Below are positions 1 to 9,123 of a stretch of DNA of 64,000 nt, in pieces. The first letter of the stretch is position 1. Each line of letters opens with the position of its first letter. A model generated the notes under the pieces. The model had not been told where the DNA came from, did not search any database, and saw nothing but the letters and a program-made list of their open reading frames with translations. Both the position numbers and the translations under genes were made by a program. The stretch is from a marine actinobacterium PHSC20C1 (GTDB lineage: Bacteria; Actinomycetota; Actinomycetes; Actinomycetales; Microbacteriaceae), in the NCBI GenBank assembly GCA_000153145.1, contig CH672415.1:765208-829207 (forward strand). The letters run 5' to 3'.

Positions 1-2
1 TT

Positions 3-24
3 GCCGCATCCTTCTGGATGCGGC
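3..24 (-). terminator. Hairpin downstream of glnE
   Basis: A perfect 9-bp stem (GCCGCATCC / GGATGCGGC) with a 4-nt loop lies 24 bases beyond the glnE stop codon. It is probably the terminator of the glnA-glnE unit. The window edge hides whatever tail follows on the minus strand, so a T tract cannot be confirmed, and the same stem could serve a gene arriving from the left. Confidence 0.55.
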
Positions 25-47
25 CCGAACTGCGTAAGCAGGAAGAG

Positions 48-2978
48 TTAGGAGCGCACAGCGTTTGAAACACCGTAGAAACGGCGTTCAAATACGCGAC
101 GGGAACGGCGCGTAGCCCGAAGATAGTCCTCTTCAAGCTTGCTGGCAGATCCAGGCGGGTACTCAAGCATTCTCGAGATGCCTTCAAGCTGAAGCCTGTC
201 GGTGGGCAGAACATCGGACGTTTTTGAGGTCCACAGAGTGATTGCGGACCGCGCACGCGAGGCGAGAATCCACGCTTCACGGAGTCGCGCCGCATCCGAA
301 GCTATTACAAGTTTTTCCGCAACCGCCGCGTCTAGCGCATCGAGCGTTGATGTCGTGCGGAGCCCGGGAACTCGAGCGCCGTGCTGCAATTGGAGCAGCT
401 GCACAAACCACTCGACGTCGCTCAGTGAGCCTCGGCCAAGCTTAAGGTGCCGCGCAGGATCGGCCGCTTGCGGGAGGCGTTCAGACTCGACTCTCGCTTT
501 TATTCGCTTAACCTCGCGTACGTCTTGAGGCGAGATCGCCTGCGGATAGCGAACGCGATTAGCCAGGGTTTCAAAATCACTCAGCAGCGCCTGGTCGCCC
601 GCTACGCCACGCGCACGCAACAGAGCTTGTGCTTCCCACGTAAGCGACCAACGCTTGTAATAGGCGTCGTAGGAGTCCAAAGAACGAACGATCGCGCCGT
701 TCTTGCCCTCAGGTCTAAGGTCAAGATCGAGATCGAGAGGTAGTTTCACGTCCTCCGTAATCCGCTTGAGCCCCTTTGCGAGAGCTTCGGCTCGCTTCGC
801 TGCTTCTTCGCTCGCTGCACCAGCGGCGCGGTAGACGTACATCACATCCGTGTCCGAGCCGAAACCTGACTCGGCGCCGCCGTAGCGTCCCATGGCGATA
901 ACCCCGAATTCAATGCCGTCGGGGTCCGGACGCAACACCGCCAATGCTCCTTCAAGCATCGTGGTCGTCACGTCGCTGAGACCGCGACCCAATTCTTGGA
1001 TTGTCGTTACGCCGAGAATCGACCCAAGCGCCAGACGCAAGACTTCCCGACGTCGAGCGGTGCGAAGGGCGACAGCTGCCGCATTTTCATCTCCGCGGTG
1101 ACGAGAAACGATCGCACGCGACTCTTCCCGAAGAACCTCGATCGTGCGAGGTTTAAGTTCCTTTTCGTGTTCAAGCCAGGCTGCGGCGTCAGGGATCCGC
1201 TCAAAGAGCGCACCGACATATTTGGATGCTGACAACACGTGGGTCAGTCGTTCTGCTGCACCTGACGAGTCGCGCAGCATTCTCAAGAACCAGTACGCCT
1301 CCCCCAGCGCTTCGCTGAGGCGTCGGAACGCAAGAAGACCGTAATCGGGGTCTGCTCCATCGGCAAACCACTGCAGCATTACCGGGAGCAGAGTTTTTTG
1401 AACCGTCGCTCGACGTGTGAGTCCCCCTGTCAGCGCCGCGATGTGCGCAAGCGCTCCCTTGGGGTCTAGAAAACCGATAGCCGCAAGACGTGCAGCAGCC
1501 TGATCGCTCGAAAGAGCCAGGCCTTCCTCCGGAAGCGCAGCAACGGCCGAAAGCAACGGGCGATAAAAGAGTCTCTCGTGCAAGCGACGCACTGCAATCT
1601 TGGTTCGCTGCCACTGCTCAGTCAGATCGCTTGCGCTCTTCGCAATTCCAGTAGCACGGGCGAGCACACGGAGATCGTCAGGATCTCGAGGCATCAGGTG
1701 CGTACGTCGCAATCGCGAGAGCTGAATGCGGTGTTCCAGTAGTCGAAGAAAACGATAGTCGCGCGCAAACTCACCGGCCTCGGTGCGGCCAATATAACCA
1801 TGCTCCGCTAACGCTATGAGGGCTCGCAGGCTCGATGTCTGCCTGACCTCTTCATCATTCTGACCGTGAACGAGTTGCAGCAATTGCACGGTGAACTCAA
1901 TGTCGCGGAGACCGCCTCGACCGAGTTTGAGCTGAACGTCGCGCTCCTCAGGCGGAATGTTTTCGGTCACGCGTTCGCGCATTCTCTGAACCGACGCAAC
2001 AAAATTTTCACGTGATGCGCTCGACCACACCATGGGAGAGACACCGGCAATATAGCGGGCGCCAAGCTCACGATCACCTGCGAGCGGCCGCGCCTTGAGG
2101 AGCGCCTGAAACTCCCAACTCTCAGCCCAGCGATCGTAGTACGCGAGATGCGATTCAAGCGTGCGGACGAGGGCGCCATCCTTGCCCTCGGGACGGAGGT
2201 TCGTATCGACTTCCCACAGCCCTGGCTCTAGCGTGAGATCATTGATGCCCCGCATGGTCAGTACGGCGAGTTTTGTTGAAATTTCAACAGCACGATCCGC
2301 ATCAATTCCGTCTGGCTCGGTGACAAATATTACGTCAACGTCGGAGACATAGTTCAGTTCTCGGGCTCCCGCTTTGCCCATTCCAATAATGGCAACTCGC
2401 GTGGAGGCGACATCAGCCGGTGAGTACGGCACTGACCGTCGAGCAACGAGAAGTGAAGCCTCAAGGGCTGCACCAGCAAGGTCAGCCAGCGCCATAGCAA
2501 CCCGGTCGACTGCCGCCAACGGATCTTCTTGGGCCAGATCCCACGCAGTGAGCTTGGCGAGTTCCCGCCGATAACGGATGCGCAGCGCAACCCACGCGTC
2601 CTCGTGTTCCAACCCTTCTGTCGCTTCAGCAAGCACCGCCACATATTCGGCTGGCGTTGGCGGTGCAGAAATGGCTGAGCACAGAGCATCCAACTCTTGG
2701 GGATGACGTACAAAATAGTCGCCAAGTCCAGAAGACGCACCAAGAACCTGAAGGAGACGCACCGCGGCGTCTTCACTCTCAAGAAGGGGCTCGAGCTGAT
2801 CGGGAGCGGTCTCAGAGAGCGTGAGAAGCAGATGCAAAGCTTGGTCAGGATTTGCTGCCCGCGCAATTAACCGCGGCACTTCCGGTCGATCAAGCGCGGT
2901 AAGACGCTCACGAGCCTCGCCAAGCTCTAAGAATCCGAGTTTAGCTAGTTCGGTCAGAGTGTACGGGGACCTAGACAT
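48..2978 (-). CDS. glnE: Bifunctional glutamine synthetase adenylyltransferase/deadenylase
   Basis: GlnE attaches AMP to, and removes it from, a tyrosine of glutamine synthetase, switching the enzyme off when nitrogen is plentiful. The 976-residue protein has the duplicated architecture of the family. A first nucleotidyltransferase domain carries GMGKAGARELNYVSDVD near residues 199-215, and a second carries AMGRYGGAESGFGSDTD near residue 700. Each is followed by a helical domain with the LKLGRGGLRDIEF or LKLGRGSLSDVEWFVQ motif. Length fits actinobacterial GlnE at about 1000 residues. The ATG lies 16 nt after the stop of the glutamine synthetase gene on the same strand, so modifier and target are almost certainly co-transcribed. 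Confidence 0.97.
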   Translation of the reverse strand: MSRSPYTLTELAKLGFLELGEARERLTALDRPEVPRLIARAANPDQALHLLLTLSETAPDQLEPLLESEDAAVRLLQVLGASSGLGDYFVRHPQELDALCSAISAPPTPAEYVAVLAEATEGLEHEDAWVALRIRYRRELAKLTAWDLAQEDPLAAVDRVAMALADLAGAALEASLLVARRSVPYSPADVASTRVAIIGMGKAGARELNYVSDVDVIFVTEPDGIDADRAVEISTKLAVLTMRGINDLTLEPGLWEVDTNLRPEGKDGALVRTLESHLAYYDRWAESWEFQALLKARPLAGDRELGARYIAGVSPMVWSSASRENFVASVQRMRERVTENIPPEERDVQLKLGRGGLRDIEFTVQLLQLVHGQNDEEVRQTSSLRALIALAEHGYIGRTEAGEFARDYRFLRLLEHRIQLSRLRRTHLMPRDPDDLRVLARATGIAKSASDLTEQWQRTKIAVRRLHERLFYRPLLSAVAALPEEGLALSSDQAAARLAAIGFLDPKGALAHIAALTGGLTRRATVQKTLLPVMLQWFADGADPDYGLLAFRRLSEALGEAYWFLRMLRDSSGAAERLTHVLSASKYVGALFERIPDAAAWLEHEKELKPRTIEVLREESRAIVSRHRGDENAAAVALRTARRREVLRLALGSILGVTTIQELGRGLSDVTTTMLEGALAVLRPDPDGIEFGVIAMGRYGGAESGFGSDTDVMYVYRAAGAASEEAAKRAEALAKGLKRITEDVKLPLDLDLDLRPEGKNGAIVRSLDSYDAYYKRWSLTWEAQALLRARGVAGDQALLSDFETLANRVRYPQAISPQDVREVKRIKARVESERLPQAADPARHLKLGRGSLSDVEWFVQLLQLQHGARVPGLRTTSTLDALDAAVAEKLVIASDAARLREAWILASRARSAITLWTSKTSDVLPTDRLQLEGISRMLEYPPGSASKLEEDYLRATRRSRRVFERRFYGVSNAVRS

Positions 2979-2994
2979 GGGATGACCGAAGCCG

Positions 2995-4338
2995 CTAGAG
3001 AACCTCTAGGCTACTCTCCAACTCATATGGGGTGACTTGAGCGCGGTACGCCTTCCATTCACGACGCTTATTGAGCAGAACGTAGTTGAACACCTGCTCA
3101 CCCAAAGTTTCGGCAACGAGCTCAGAGTTCTCCATGATGCTCAGTGCGTGATTGAGATTGGAGGGCAACTGCTCGTAGCCGAGCGCACGACGCTCGTGCT
3201 CCGAGAGTTCGCCGACAGCATCCTCGGCTTCGAGCGGCAGCTCATAGCCTTCCTCGATGCCCTTGAGGCCCGCTGACAGAAGCAGCGCATAGGCAAGGTA
3301 GGGATTTGTTGCAGAGTCAAGCGCGCGGTACTCAATCCGGGCACTCTGGCCCTTACCCGGCTTGTAGAGCGGAACACGCACGAGCGCGGAGCGATTGTTG
3401 TGACCCCACGTGACGAAACTAGGCGCTTCATCGCCGCCCCATAGCCGCTTGTATGAGTTCACGAATTGGTTAGTAACGGCGGTAATTTCCGGCGCATGCT
3501 TGAGCACACCCGCCATGAACTGGCGACCGACTTTAGACAGTTGGTAGTGCCCGCTCGCATCGTAGAAGGCATTCTGGTCGCCCTCGAAGAGCGACATATG
3601 GGTGTGCATTCCCGAGCCTGGCTGGCCAGCCATCGGTTTGGGCATGAAAGTTGCGTAGACGCCCTGCTCGATCGCGACCTCTTTGATCACAGTGCGGAAC
3701 GTCATGATGTTGTCTGCGGTCGTCAGTGCGTCGGCATAGCGCAAGTCAATCTCGTTCTGACCTGGGCCAGACTCGTGGTGGCTGAACTCAACAGAGATTC
3801 CCAGATCTTCGAGCATCCGCACCGAACGCCGACGGAAGTCGTGAGCTGTACCACCGGGAACGTTGTCGAAGAAGCCAGCAGAATCAACAGGCTCTGGGCG
3901 TCCCTGCTTGAGCTTGCTCGACTTGAGAAGGTAAAACTCAATCTCCGGGTGCGTGTAGAACGTGAACCCGCGGTCAGCAGCCTTGGCAAGCGCACGCTTG
4001 AGCACGTTTCGGGGATCAGATGCTGCCGGCTGACCATCTGGCGTGGTGATGTCACAGAACATGCGGGCGGTCGGATCAATCTCGCCGCGCCACGGCAAAA
4101 TCTGGAAAGTGGTTGGATCTGGATGCGCGAGCATGTCGGCCTCGTAGGCGCGTGTAAATCCTTCAATCGCTGAACCATCGAAACCCAGTCCTTCAGCGAA
4201 TGCACCTTCAATTTCGGCAGGCGCAACAGCAACACTCTTGAGCGTTCCAACGACATCCGTAAACCAGAGTCGAACGAACTTGATGCCGCGTTCTTCAATT
4301 GTGCGAAGAACAAAGTCGCGCTGCTTGTCCATTGACAT
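2995..4338 (-). CDS. glnA: Type I glutamine synthetase (GlnA2-like)
   Basis: This enzyme makes glutamine from glutamate, ammonia and ATP in the cytoplasm and assembles as a dodecamer. The protein has 447 residues. Visible motifs are GFDGSAIEGF near the N terminus, metal and substrate elements EIEFYL and FSHHESGPGQNEIDLRYADA, the ATP-site segment KPMAGQPGSGMHTH, and NQFVNSYKRL. A YELP segment near residue 373 lines up with the adenylylation loop (YDLPP) of other GSI enzymes, consistent with glnE next door. A TTG four codons upstream is open, but the segment TTGAGGGACTTC looks like the ribosome binding site for ATG at 4338, so I start there; a second ATG at 4332 is possible. Sequence style fits GlnA2 rather than GlnA1. 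Confidence 0.95.
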   Translation of the reverse strand: MSMDKQRDFVLRTIEERGIKFVRLWFTDVVGTLKSVAVAPAEIEGAFAEGLGFDGSAIEGFTRAYEADMLAHPDPTTFQILPWRGEIDPTARMFCDITTPDGQPAASDPRNVLKRALAKAADRGFTFYTHPEIEFYLLKSSKLKQGRPEPVDSAGFFDNVPGGTAHDFRRRSVRMLEDLGISVEFSHHESGPGQNEIDLRYADALTTADNIMTFRTVIKEVAIEQGVYATFMPKPMAGQPGSGMHTHMSLFEGDQNAFYDASGHYQLSKVGRQFMAGVLKHAPEITAVTNQFVNSYKRLWGGDEAPSFVTWGHNNRSALVRVPLYKPGKGQSARIEYRALDSATNPYLAYALLLSAGLKGIEEGYELPLEAEDAVGELSEHERRALGYEQLPSNLNHALSIMENSELVAETLGEQVFNYVLLNKRREWKAYRAQVTPYELESSLEVL

Positions 4339-4470
4339 GAAGTCCCTCAATCCGTGCCGTGTCGCGAAATTGCGACCCCGATTGTGCCCTTCTTAGGCTA
4401 CTTGCTCTGAGCCCGCAATGCAGCGCACTCGCCGTCGCACGTCTCCAATCCCTTAGCCCAACAGTGTCGT

Positions 4471-4476
4471 TAGACT
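4471..4476 (+). promoter_or_regulatory. -10 box of panB, leaderless
   Basis: TAGACT ends 7 nt before the panB ATG and no Shine-Dalgarno is present, so the transcript probably begins at or next to the start codon. Confidence 0.6.
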
Positions 4477-4483
4477 GGCCGTT

Positions 4484-5314
4484 ATGACTGACCAAGCCGC
4501 AGCTGCCGCCCAAGCAAAGCTCAAACGCGTCCGCACTCGCCATTTTCAGACAGCTAAAGAGAATGGCATCAAGATTGTTGGCCTCACGAGTTATGACCAG
4601 CTCACGGCTGGCATCTTTGACGAGTCAGGTATCGACTTTCTGCTTGTTGGTGACTCCGCCGGTAACAATGTTTACGGCTACGACACGACCTTGCCCGTCA
4701 GCATCGATGATCTGATCCCGCTCACTCGAGCTGTAGCCGGAGCGGTCACCCGCGCCTTTGTCGTCGCAGATCTCCCATTTGGTTCCTACGAGACTGGTCC
4801 AGACGAAGCACTCCACACTGCATTTCGCTTCATGAAAGAGACTGGCGCTCACGCTGTGAAGCTTGAAGGTGGCGTTCGCAGCGCCGAACAAATTCGGCGA
4901 ATTGTGGATGCGGGAATTCCGCTCATGGCTCACATCGGTTTCACGCCGCAAAGCGAACACGGTCTTGGCGGCCACGTGATTCAGGGTCGCGGAGAAGGAT
5001 TCGAACAACTACTCGCTGACGCACTTGCAGTTGAGGAGGCTGGCGCTTTCGCGGTTGTCCTCGAGATGGTTCCCGCGGAAGCCGCAGCCAAAATTACTGA
5101 AGCACTGCGAATCCCAACAATCGGTGTCGGAGCCGGGCCCCACGTTGACGGCCAACTGCTTGTCTGGACCGACTGGGCAGGACTAACAAAAGGACGGATT
5201 CCGAAATTCGTTAAACAGTACGCAGACCTGCGATCTACTCTGGCGGGCGCCGTTACCGAGTATCGCGCTGAAGTTGAGGCCGGCACCTACCCGACTGCCG
5301 AGCACTCGTACTAG
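4484..5314 (+). CDS. panB: 3-methyl-2-oxobutanoate hydroxymethyltransferase
   Basis: PanB transfers a hydroxymethyl group from methylenetetrahydrofolate to alpha-ketoisovalerate, giving ketopantoate, the first committed step to pantothenate and coenzyme A. The 276-residue protein shows the family signatures in order: [38 protein letters not shown] with the metal-ligand Asp, [37 protein letters not shown] and [18 protein letters not shown]. It is transcribed away from glnA. The other pantothenate genes (panC, panD) are not in the window. Confidence 0.96.
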   Translation: MTDQAAAAAQAKLKRVRTRHFQTAKENGIKIVGLTSYDQLTAGIFDESGIDFLLVGDSAGNNVYGYDTTLPVSIDDLIPLTRAVAGAVTRAFVVADLPFGSYETGPDEALHTAFRFMKETGAHAVKLEGGVRSAEQIRRIVDAGIPLMAHIGFTPQSEHGLGGHVIQGRGEGFEQLLADALAVEEAGAFAVVLEMVPAEAAAKITEALRIPTIGVGAGPHVDGQLLVWTDWAGLTKGRIPKFVKQYADLRSTLAGAVTEYRAEVEAGTYPTAEHSY

Positions 5315-5332
5315 GACGACCGAATAGAGGAG

Positions 5333-5512
5333 CTAGCTCTTCTTCCAGTCGTCAGCTTCATCCTTCGCCCATTTTTGGGCGCGTTCAGCGATAATCTGCG
5401 GCGCGCGTTCTGCCTGCTCGCGAGTATCGAACGGACCATCACGATCAACTCCGAGCGACTGCGGACCCTCTTCGACTTCACCGGTCTTATGGTTGTACCA
5501 CCACTGCGTCAT
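5333..5512 (-). CDS. Small conserved SPOR-like protein, 59 residues
   Basis: This gene encodes a short acidic protein beginning MTQWWYNHKTGEVEEG and ending in a charged helix (AERAQKWAKDEADDWKKS). A good ribosome binding site (AAAGGACG) sits 5 nt before the ATG. Actinobacteria commonly carry a protein of this size and opening (QWWYN.KTGEVE) near map, usually annotated as SPOR-domain-like. The central GPFDTREQAERA segment resembles the strand-helix core of such domains. No enzymatic role is indicated. It converges on panB with an 18-bp gap. Confidence 0.8.
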   Translation of the reverse strand: MTQWWYNHKTGEVEEGPQSLGVDRDGPFDTREQAERAPQIIAERAQKWAKDEADDWKKS

Positions 5513-5548
5513 GGATTCGTCCTTTCGTTGAGTCCAAGGCTACGCCGG

Positions 5549-5554
5549 TAGACT
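5549..5554 (+). promoter_or_regulatory. -10 box of map, leaderless
   Basis: TAGACT ends exactly 6 nt before the map ATG, and there is no ribosome binding site in between. Confidence 0.6.
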
Positions 5555-5560
5555 GCTGTA

Positions 5561-6427
5561 ATGCCTCGGAATAACTCTGGTCACCTCGTTCCGGGAGTAA
5601 TCCCACCCGCACTCGCTGTTCCCCCAGCTATTACTCGCCCGGAATATGTTGGCAAAGCTGCCCCTAGACCATTTACGGGCTCCGACGTCTACAGCGCAGA
5701 AGCTATTGATCGCATCCGTGAGTCCGGAAAAATTGCGGCCGGAGCTGTCGAAGCTGTCGGTGCAGCAATTGCTCCCGGCGTGACAACTGCCCAACTAGAT
5801 CAGATTGCGCATCAGTACATGGTCGAGCGTGGCGCATATCCCTCGACATTGGGATACCGCGGCTTTCCCAAATCTTGCTGCACAAGCATCAACGAAGTGA
5901 TCTGTCACGGTATCCCCGATGACACAGTCCTCAATGAGGGCGACATCATTAACATCGACATCACCGCGTACAAGAACGGCATGCATGGTGATCTCAACAA
6001 AACTTTCCTCGTTGGAGATGTCACCGAAGACGCACGCAACCTTGTTGAACGCACACAGGAGGCACTCAACAGGGGAATCAAAGCTGTAGCCCCAGGCCGT
6101 CAAGTAAATGTCATTGGTCGAGCAATCGAATCGTACGCGAAACGTTTTGGCTACGGAGTAGTCCGAGATTTCACCGGCCACGGCGTTGGCGAAGCGTTTC
6201 ACTCCGGCTTGATCATTCCCCACTACGATTCGGCGCCTCAATTCAGCGACGTAATCGAAGTCGGCATGGTGTTCACGATCGAACCAATGTTGACCCTCGG
6301 GACGTATGAATGGGACCTGTGGGCTGATGACTGGACTGTAACGACCAAGGACAAAAGTTTGACCGCACAGTTCGAACACACGCTAGTTGTGACTGAGCGC
6401 GGTACTGAAATTCTGACGCTACCCTAA
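5561..6427 (+). CDS. map: Type I methionine aminopeptidase
   Basis: The enzyme removes the initiator methionine from nascent proteins after deformylation. The 288 residues hold all five metal ligands of the pita-bread fold: the two Asp of [19 protein letters not shown], the His of [11 protein letters not shown], and the Glu residues in [10 protein letters not shown] and QFEHTLVV. The substrate-site His is in [12 protein letters not shown]. An N-terminal extension of about 40 residues rich in Pro precedes the core, as in other actinobacterial MetAPs. The peptide deformylase gene acting one step earlier lies far away at 54 kb. Confidence 0.96.
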   Translation: MPRNNSGHLVPGVIPPALAVPPAITRPEYVGKAAPRPFTGSDVYSAEAIDRIRESGKIAAGAVEAVGAAIAPGVTTAQLDQIAHQYMVERGAYPSTLGYRGFPKSCCTSINEVICHGIPDDTVLNEGDIINIDITAYKNGMHGDLNKTFLVGDVTEDARNLVERTQEALNRGIKAVAPGRQVNVIGRAIESYAKRFGYGVVRDFTGHGVGEAFHSGLIIPHYDSAPQFSDVIEVGMVFTIEPMLTLGTYEWDLWADDWTVTTKDKSLTAQFEHTLVVTERGTEILTLP

Positions 6428-6447
6428 CCACGCGAAAGAGGCACAGC

Positions 6448-7194
6448 ATGACCCACGCTCTAGGAATCGACATCGGCGGAACAGGAATCAAGGGTGCCGT
6501 AGTCGATACAGCGACCGGCGAGTTGGTGAGTGAACGAAAGAAGATAGCAACGCCAAAATCTGGCAAACCCGGCGCGATCGTTAACGTTGTAGTCGACCTC
6601 ATTGACCAGCTTGGCGGCATCCCAGCGTCAATGCCTGTTGGCGTGTGTTTCCCTGCAATCGTGCGCAACGGAGTGACGATGTCTGCCGCTAATATTTCGG
6701 ACGACTGGATTGGGCTTGAGGCCGAAAAGCTCTTCGAGACGGCGCTCGGACGCGACATCCACTTTGTTAACGACGCGGATGCCGCTGGCGTTGCCGAAGT
6801 ACGCTACGGCGCAGCGAAAGGGGTTCCCGGGCTCGTATTGCTCACCACACTTGGCACAGGAATTGGTAGCGCGTTGATCTATGACGGAACGCTCGTCCCC
6901 AACTCGGAACTCGGCCATTTGCAGATCGGCGGCCGAGATGCTGAAAAGGGTGCGTCCTTCGCGGCGAAGGAACGTCGAAGACTCAGTTGGAGCGCCTGGG
7001 CAAAGCGACTACAGCGCTACTACTCTCACGTGGAGCTTCTCTTCTCCCCCGACTTGATCCTCGTCGGCGGTGGAGTGTCGAAGAGCCACGAAAAATTCTT
7101 GCCACTGTTGAAACTCAACGCGCCCATCATCCCAGCCGAGCTGCGTAACAACGCAGGAATCCTTGGCGCTGCTGCACTCGCTGTAAAGGAATAG
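6448..7194 (+). CDS. ppgK: Polyphosphate glucokinase (ROK family)
   Basis: PpgK phosphorylates glucose to glucose-6-phosphate using inorganic polyphosphate, often also ATP. The 248-residue protein starts with the phosphate-binding loop GIDIGGTGIKGAVVD, has the catalytic Asp at about residue 109 in FVNDADAAG, a second nucleotide loop LLTTLGTGIGSALIYDG and NSELGHLQIGG. It lacks the Cys-rich zinc motif of typical ROK sugar kinases and has the short length of actinobacterial PpgK. It follows map by 20 nt and is probably co-transcribed with it and the downstream transporter. The assignment against an ATP-only glucokinase rests on family resemblance. Confidence 0.9.
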   Translation: MTHALGIDIGGTGIKGAVVDTATGELVSERKKIATPKSGKPGAIVNVVVDLIDQLGGIPASMPVGVCFPAIVRNGVTMSAANISDDWIGLEAEKLFETALGRDIHFVNDADAAGVAEVRYGAAKGVPGLVLLTTLGTGIGSALIYDGTLVPNSELGHLQIGGRDAEKGASFAAKERRRLSWSAWAKRLQRYYSHVELLFSPDLILVGGGVSKSHEKFLPLLKLNAPIIPAELRNNAGILGAAALAVKE

Positions 7195-7198
7195 GTGC

Positions 7199-7909
7199 AT
7201 GAGCCTTCACTCGAACGAGCCACACTCTGGTGACCTTGCTGGGCGACTTAACTGGCTGCGAGCGGGAGTTCTCGGAGCCAACGATGGCATCGTCTCCGTC
7301 GCAGCAATAGTTGTCGGAGTCGCCGGTGCAACCTCAGCCATCGCCCCCATCCTCACCGCCGGAATCGCTGGACTAGTCGGCGGCGCGATCTCTATGGCGC
7401 TCGGTGAGTACGTCTCGGTGAGCAGCCAAAGCGACAGTCAGCGCGCGCTCATCGAGAAAGAGCGCCGAGAGCTTGCTGAGATGCCAGAGGAAGAATTGGC
7501 TGAGCTTACGGCGATTTACCAGTCCAAAGGCATCAGTCCCGCTACCGCCAAACTGGTTGCGGAAGAACTCACAGAACATGACGCCCTAGCGGCACATCTT
7601 GAAGCCGAACTCGGGATTACCGAACACGCCGTTGTTAGTCCCTGGGACGCTGCCGGCGCTTCAGCCCTGGCATTCACCATCGGTGGAGTTCTGCCACTGG
7701 CCGCAATTCTTATCGCGCCAGAACCGGTGCGAGTGCTGGCAACCTTTGTGGCAGTGCTTACGGCACTCATCATCACTGGAACGTTGTCCGCTCGGGTTGG
7801 CGGCAATAGCTGGGTTCGACCGACACTGCGCATCGTTATCGGTGGGGCGCTCGCTCTTGCCACTACCTTCCTCATCGGAACGCTGCTTGGCAATTCGGGT
7901 GTGGTGTAG
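7199..7909 (+). CDS. VIT1/CCC1-family metal ion transporter
   Basis: The 236-residue membrane protein has the VIT-family opening NWLRAGVLGANDGIVSVAAIVVGVAGA followed by a second helix GLVGGAISMALGEYVSVSSQ. A cytoplasmic helical metal-binding region follows (residues about 75-145, rich in Glu: KERRELAEMPEEELAEL, EELTEHDALAAHLEAELG), then three C-terminal membrane helices. Eukaryotic members move Fe2+ or Mn2+ into vacuoles; bacterial members are thought to export Fe or Mn. Start is ATG at 7199, 4 nt after the ppgK stop with GGAATAGGTG upstream. The ion is not determinable from sequence. Confidence 0.85.
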   Translation: MSLHSNEPHSGDLAGRLNWLRAGVLGANDGIVSVAAIVVGVAGATSAIAPILTAGIAGLVGGAISMALGEYVSVSSQSDSQRALIEKERRELAEMPEEELAELTAIYQSKGISPATAKLVAEELTEHDALAAHLEAELGITEHAVVSPWDAAGASALAFTIGGVLPLAAILIAPEPVRVLATFVAVLTALIITGTLSARVGGNSWVRPTLRIVIGGALALATTFLIGTLLGNSGVV

Positions 7910-7930
7910 GCGCTAGCTTCGGAAGAAGAG

Positions 7931-8331
7931 GAATGGGCCGGCTAGTACGCCGGGTTCTGTTCACACGAGGCCGAAACCTTCGTGCTGGACGGTCATCTAT
8001 CTACGATGTACGTTGCCGCACACCTCTAGCGATCTACCCGAAGACTTGGCGAGCAGCCTTAGCGTCTTCTGTCTGATCTTGCTCCGGACGAGGTTTACCT
8101 AGCCGACCGAGTCACCCCGGCCGCTGGTGGTCTCTTACACCACCGTTTCACCCTTACCCCAGACCGAAGTCTGTGGCGGTCTACTTTCTGTTGCACTGTT
8201 CTCGCGGGTTGCCCCGGGTGGGTGTTACCCACCATCCTGCTCTGCGGAGCCCGGACGTTCCTCGGTACCCTTGCGGATAACGCGACCGTCTTGCCGACCC
8301 ATTCAGCTGCCAAGCCTATCGCCCAGAGCTC
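7931..8331 (-). ncRNA. rnpB: RNase P RNA, bacterial type A
   Basis: This is the catalytic RNA that trims the 5' ends of tRNA precursors. On the minus strand the conserved first core reads GAGGAACGTCCGGGCTCC near 8263. It is followed by the GGGTAACACCCACC element, GGGTAAGGGTGAAACGG, AGACCACCAG, and a GATAGATGACCGTCC segment. The hallmark 3' segment ACAGAACCCGGCGTACTAG lies near 7945-7965. The 5' GGGC-GATA-GGC and 3' GCC-G-GCCC segments can form the terminal P1 helix. The core is certain; the ends are estimated to within about 10 nt. Several open frames across this interval are spurious. Confidence 0.93.
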
Positions 8332-8352
8332 GCTGGACGCACCACTGAACTG

Positions 8353-9099
8353 CTACAGGCCAGACTGATCGGTACGGACGAGAATCGCTTCACTGCTGGC
8401 GCACATAATGATGGCGTCAGGTGCTGCTGCGCGAATCTCTTGCATCTCGTTCTCAAGAAGTTTGACCCCTGATGCTTGCGAGACCCCACCGCGCAGGAGC
8501 GACGCGCCAGTGCCATAGCGCGACCGCTGGCGTTCGTACAGCGCAAGCAGGTCTGCAGGAAGAGTGTTTTGAAGAGCCGTACGGCCAGTGCGGATCGTAC
8601 CGAGTTCAGCTTCAATCTCTCGCAACGCTTCGTCGCGGCTGGCTTCGAGCTCGGAAACTTGGCTTGCCAAGTTGCCTGCTTGTTCGCTGAGGTTGTCGAC
8701 AACTTTCTGTTGACCCTCCAAACGTTCCATTACGGCGATCTCAATATCTTCAAGGTTGCTCAACCGCGTACGCAATGCCGTCAACTCTTGTTCAAATGCT
8801 GCGGCATCTTTAGCGGACGACGTTGCATCCAGTCGTTGTGTATCGCGGGCGATTCGCGCTTCGACAACCTTGACATCGGAGTCGATACGGCTGAGCTCAA
8901 GTTCAATATCTTCTTTGATCCCGCGCTCTTCGAGCATCGACAACTGAAGCTTCTCGCGGTGTTGCTGCAAGTCAGTGAGCCCCGCGTGCTGCGGAAGCTT
9001 CTTGGCACGGTGCTCGAGTTGGGAGATTTTCGTATCGAATGCTTGCAGCTCGAGTAGTAACGCTTGGTCAGCGGGGCTAGCGGTCAACGCCATAGTCAT
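8353..9099 (-). CDS. Coiled-coil protein of the zinc-ribbon (DUF164-like) family, with degenerate ribbon
   Basis: The 248-residue protein has a long antiparallel coiled coil (about residues 10-180, heptad-like Leu/Glu/Arg segments such as LEELQAFDTKISQLEHRAKKL-type repeats) and a small C-terminal domain. Relatives end in a C4 zinc ribbon of two CxxC pairs. Here the pairs read VSQASG and MCASSE, so three of four cysteines are serine and zinc binding must be lost. The fold (RGGV...IRAAAPD...ILVRTDQSGL) is otherwise intact. The gene follows the Nif3-like gene, a pairing conserved in many bacteria. Its role is unproven, with putative nucleic-acid or tethering functions suggested for the family. 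Confidence 0.85.
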   Translation of the reverse strand: MTMALTASPADQALLLELQAFDTKISQLEHRAKKLPQHAGLTDLQQHREKLQLSMLEERGIKEDIELELSRIDSDVKVVEARIARDTQRLDATSSAKDAAAFEQELTALRTRLSNLEDIEIAVMERLEGQQKVVDNLSEQAGNLASQVSELEASRDEALREIEAELGTIRTGRTALQNTLPADLLALYERQRSRYGTGASLLRGGVSQASGVKLLENEMQEIRAAAPDAIIMCASSEAILVRTDQSGL

Positions 9100-9123
9100 G
9101 CTTCTTTCTGTATACCGGTGCGC

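Noticed and set aside
8095-8348. Short open frames on both strands over the RNase P RNA
   Set aside because: The interval contains all core elements of RNase P RNA, so these frames are chance.
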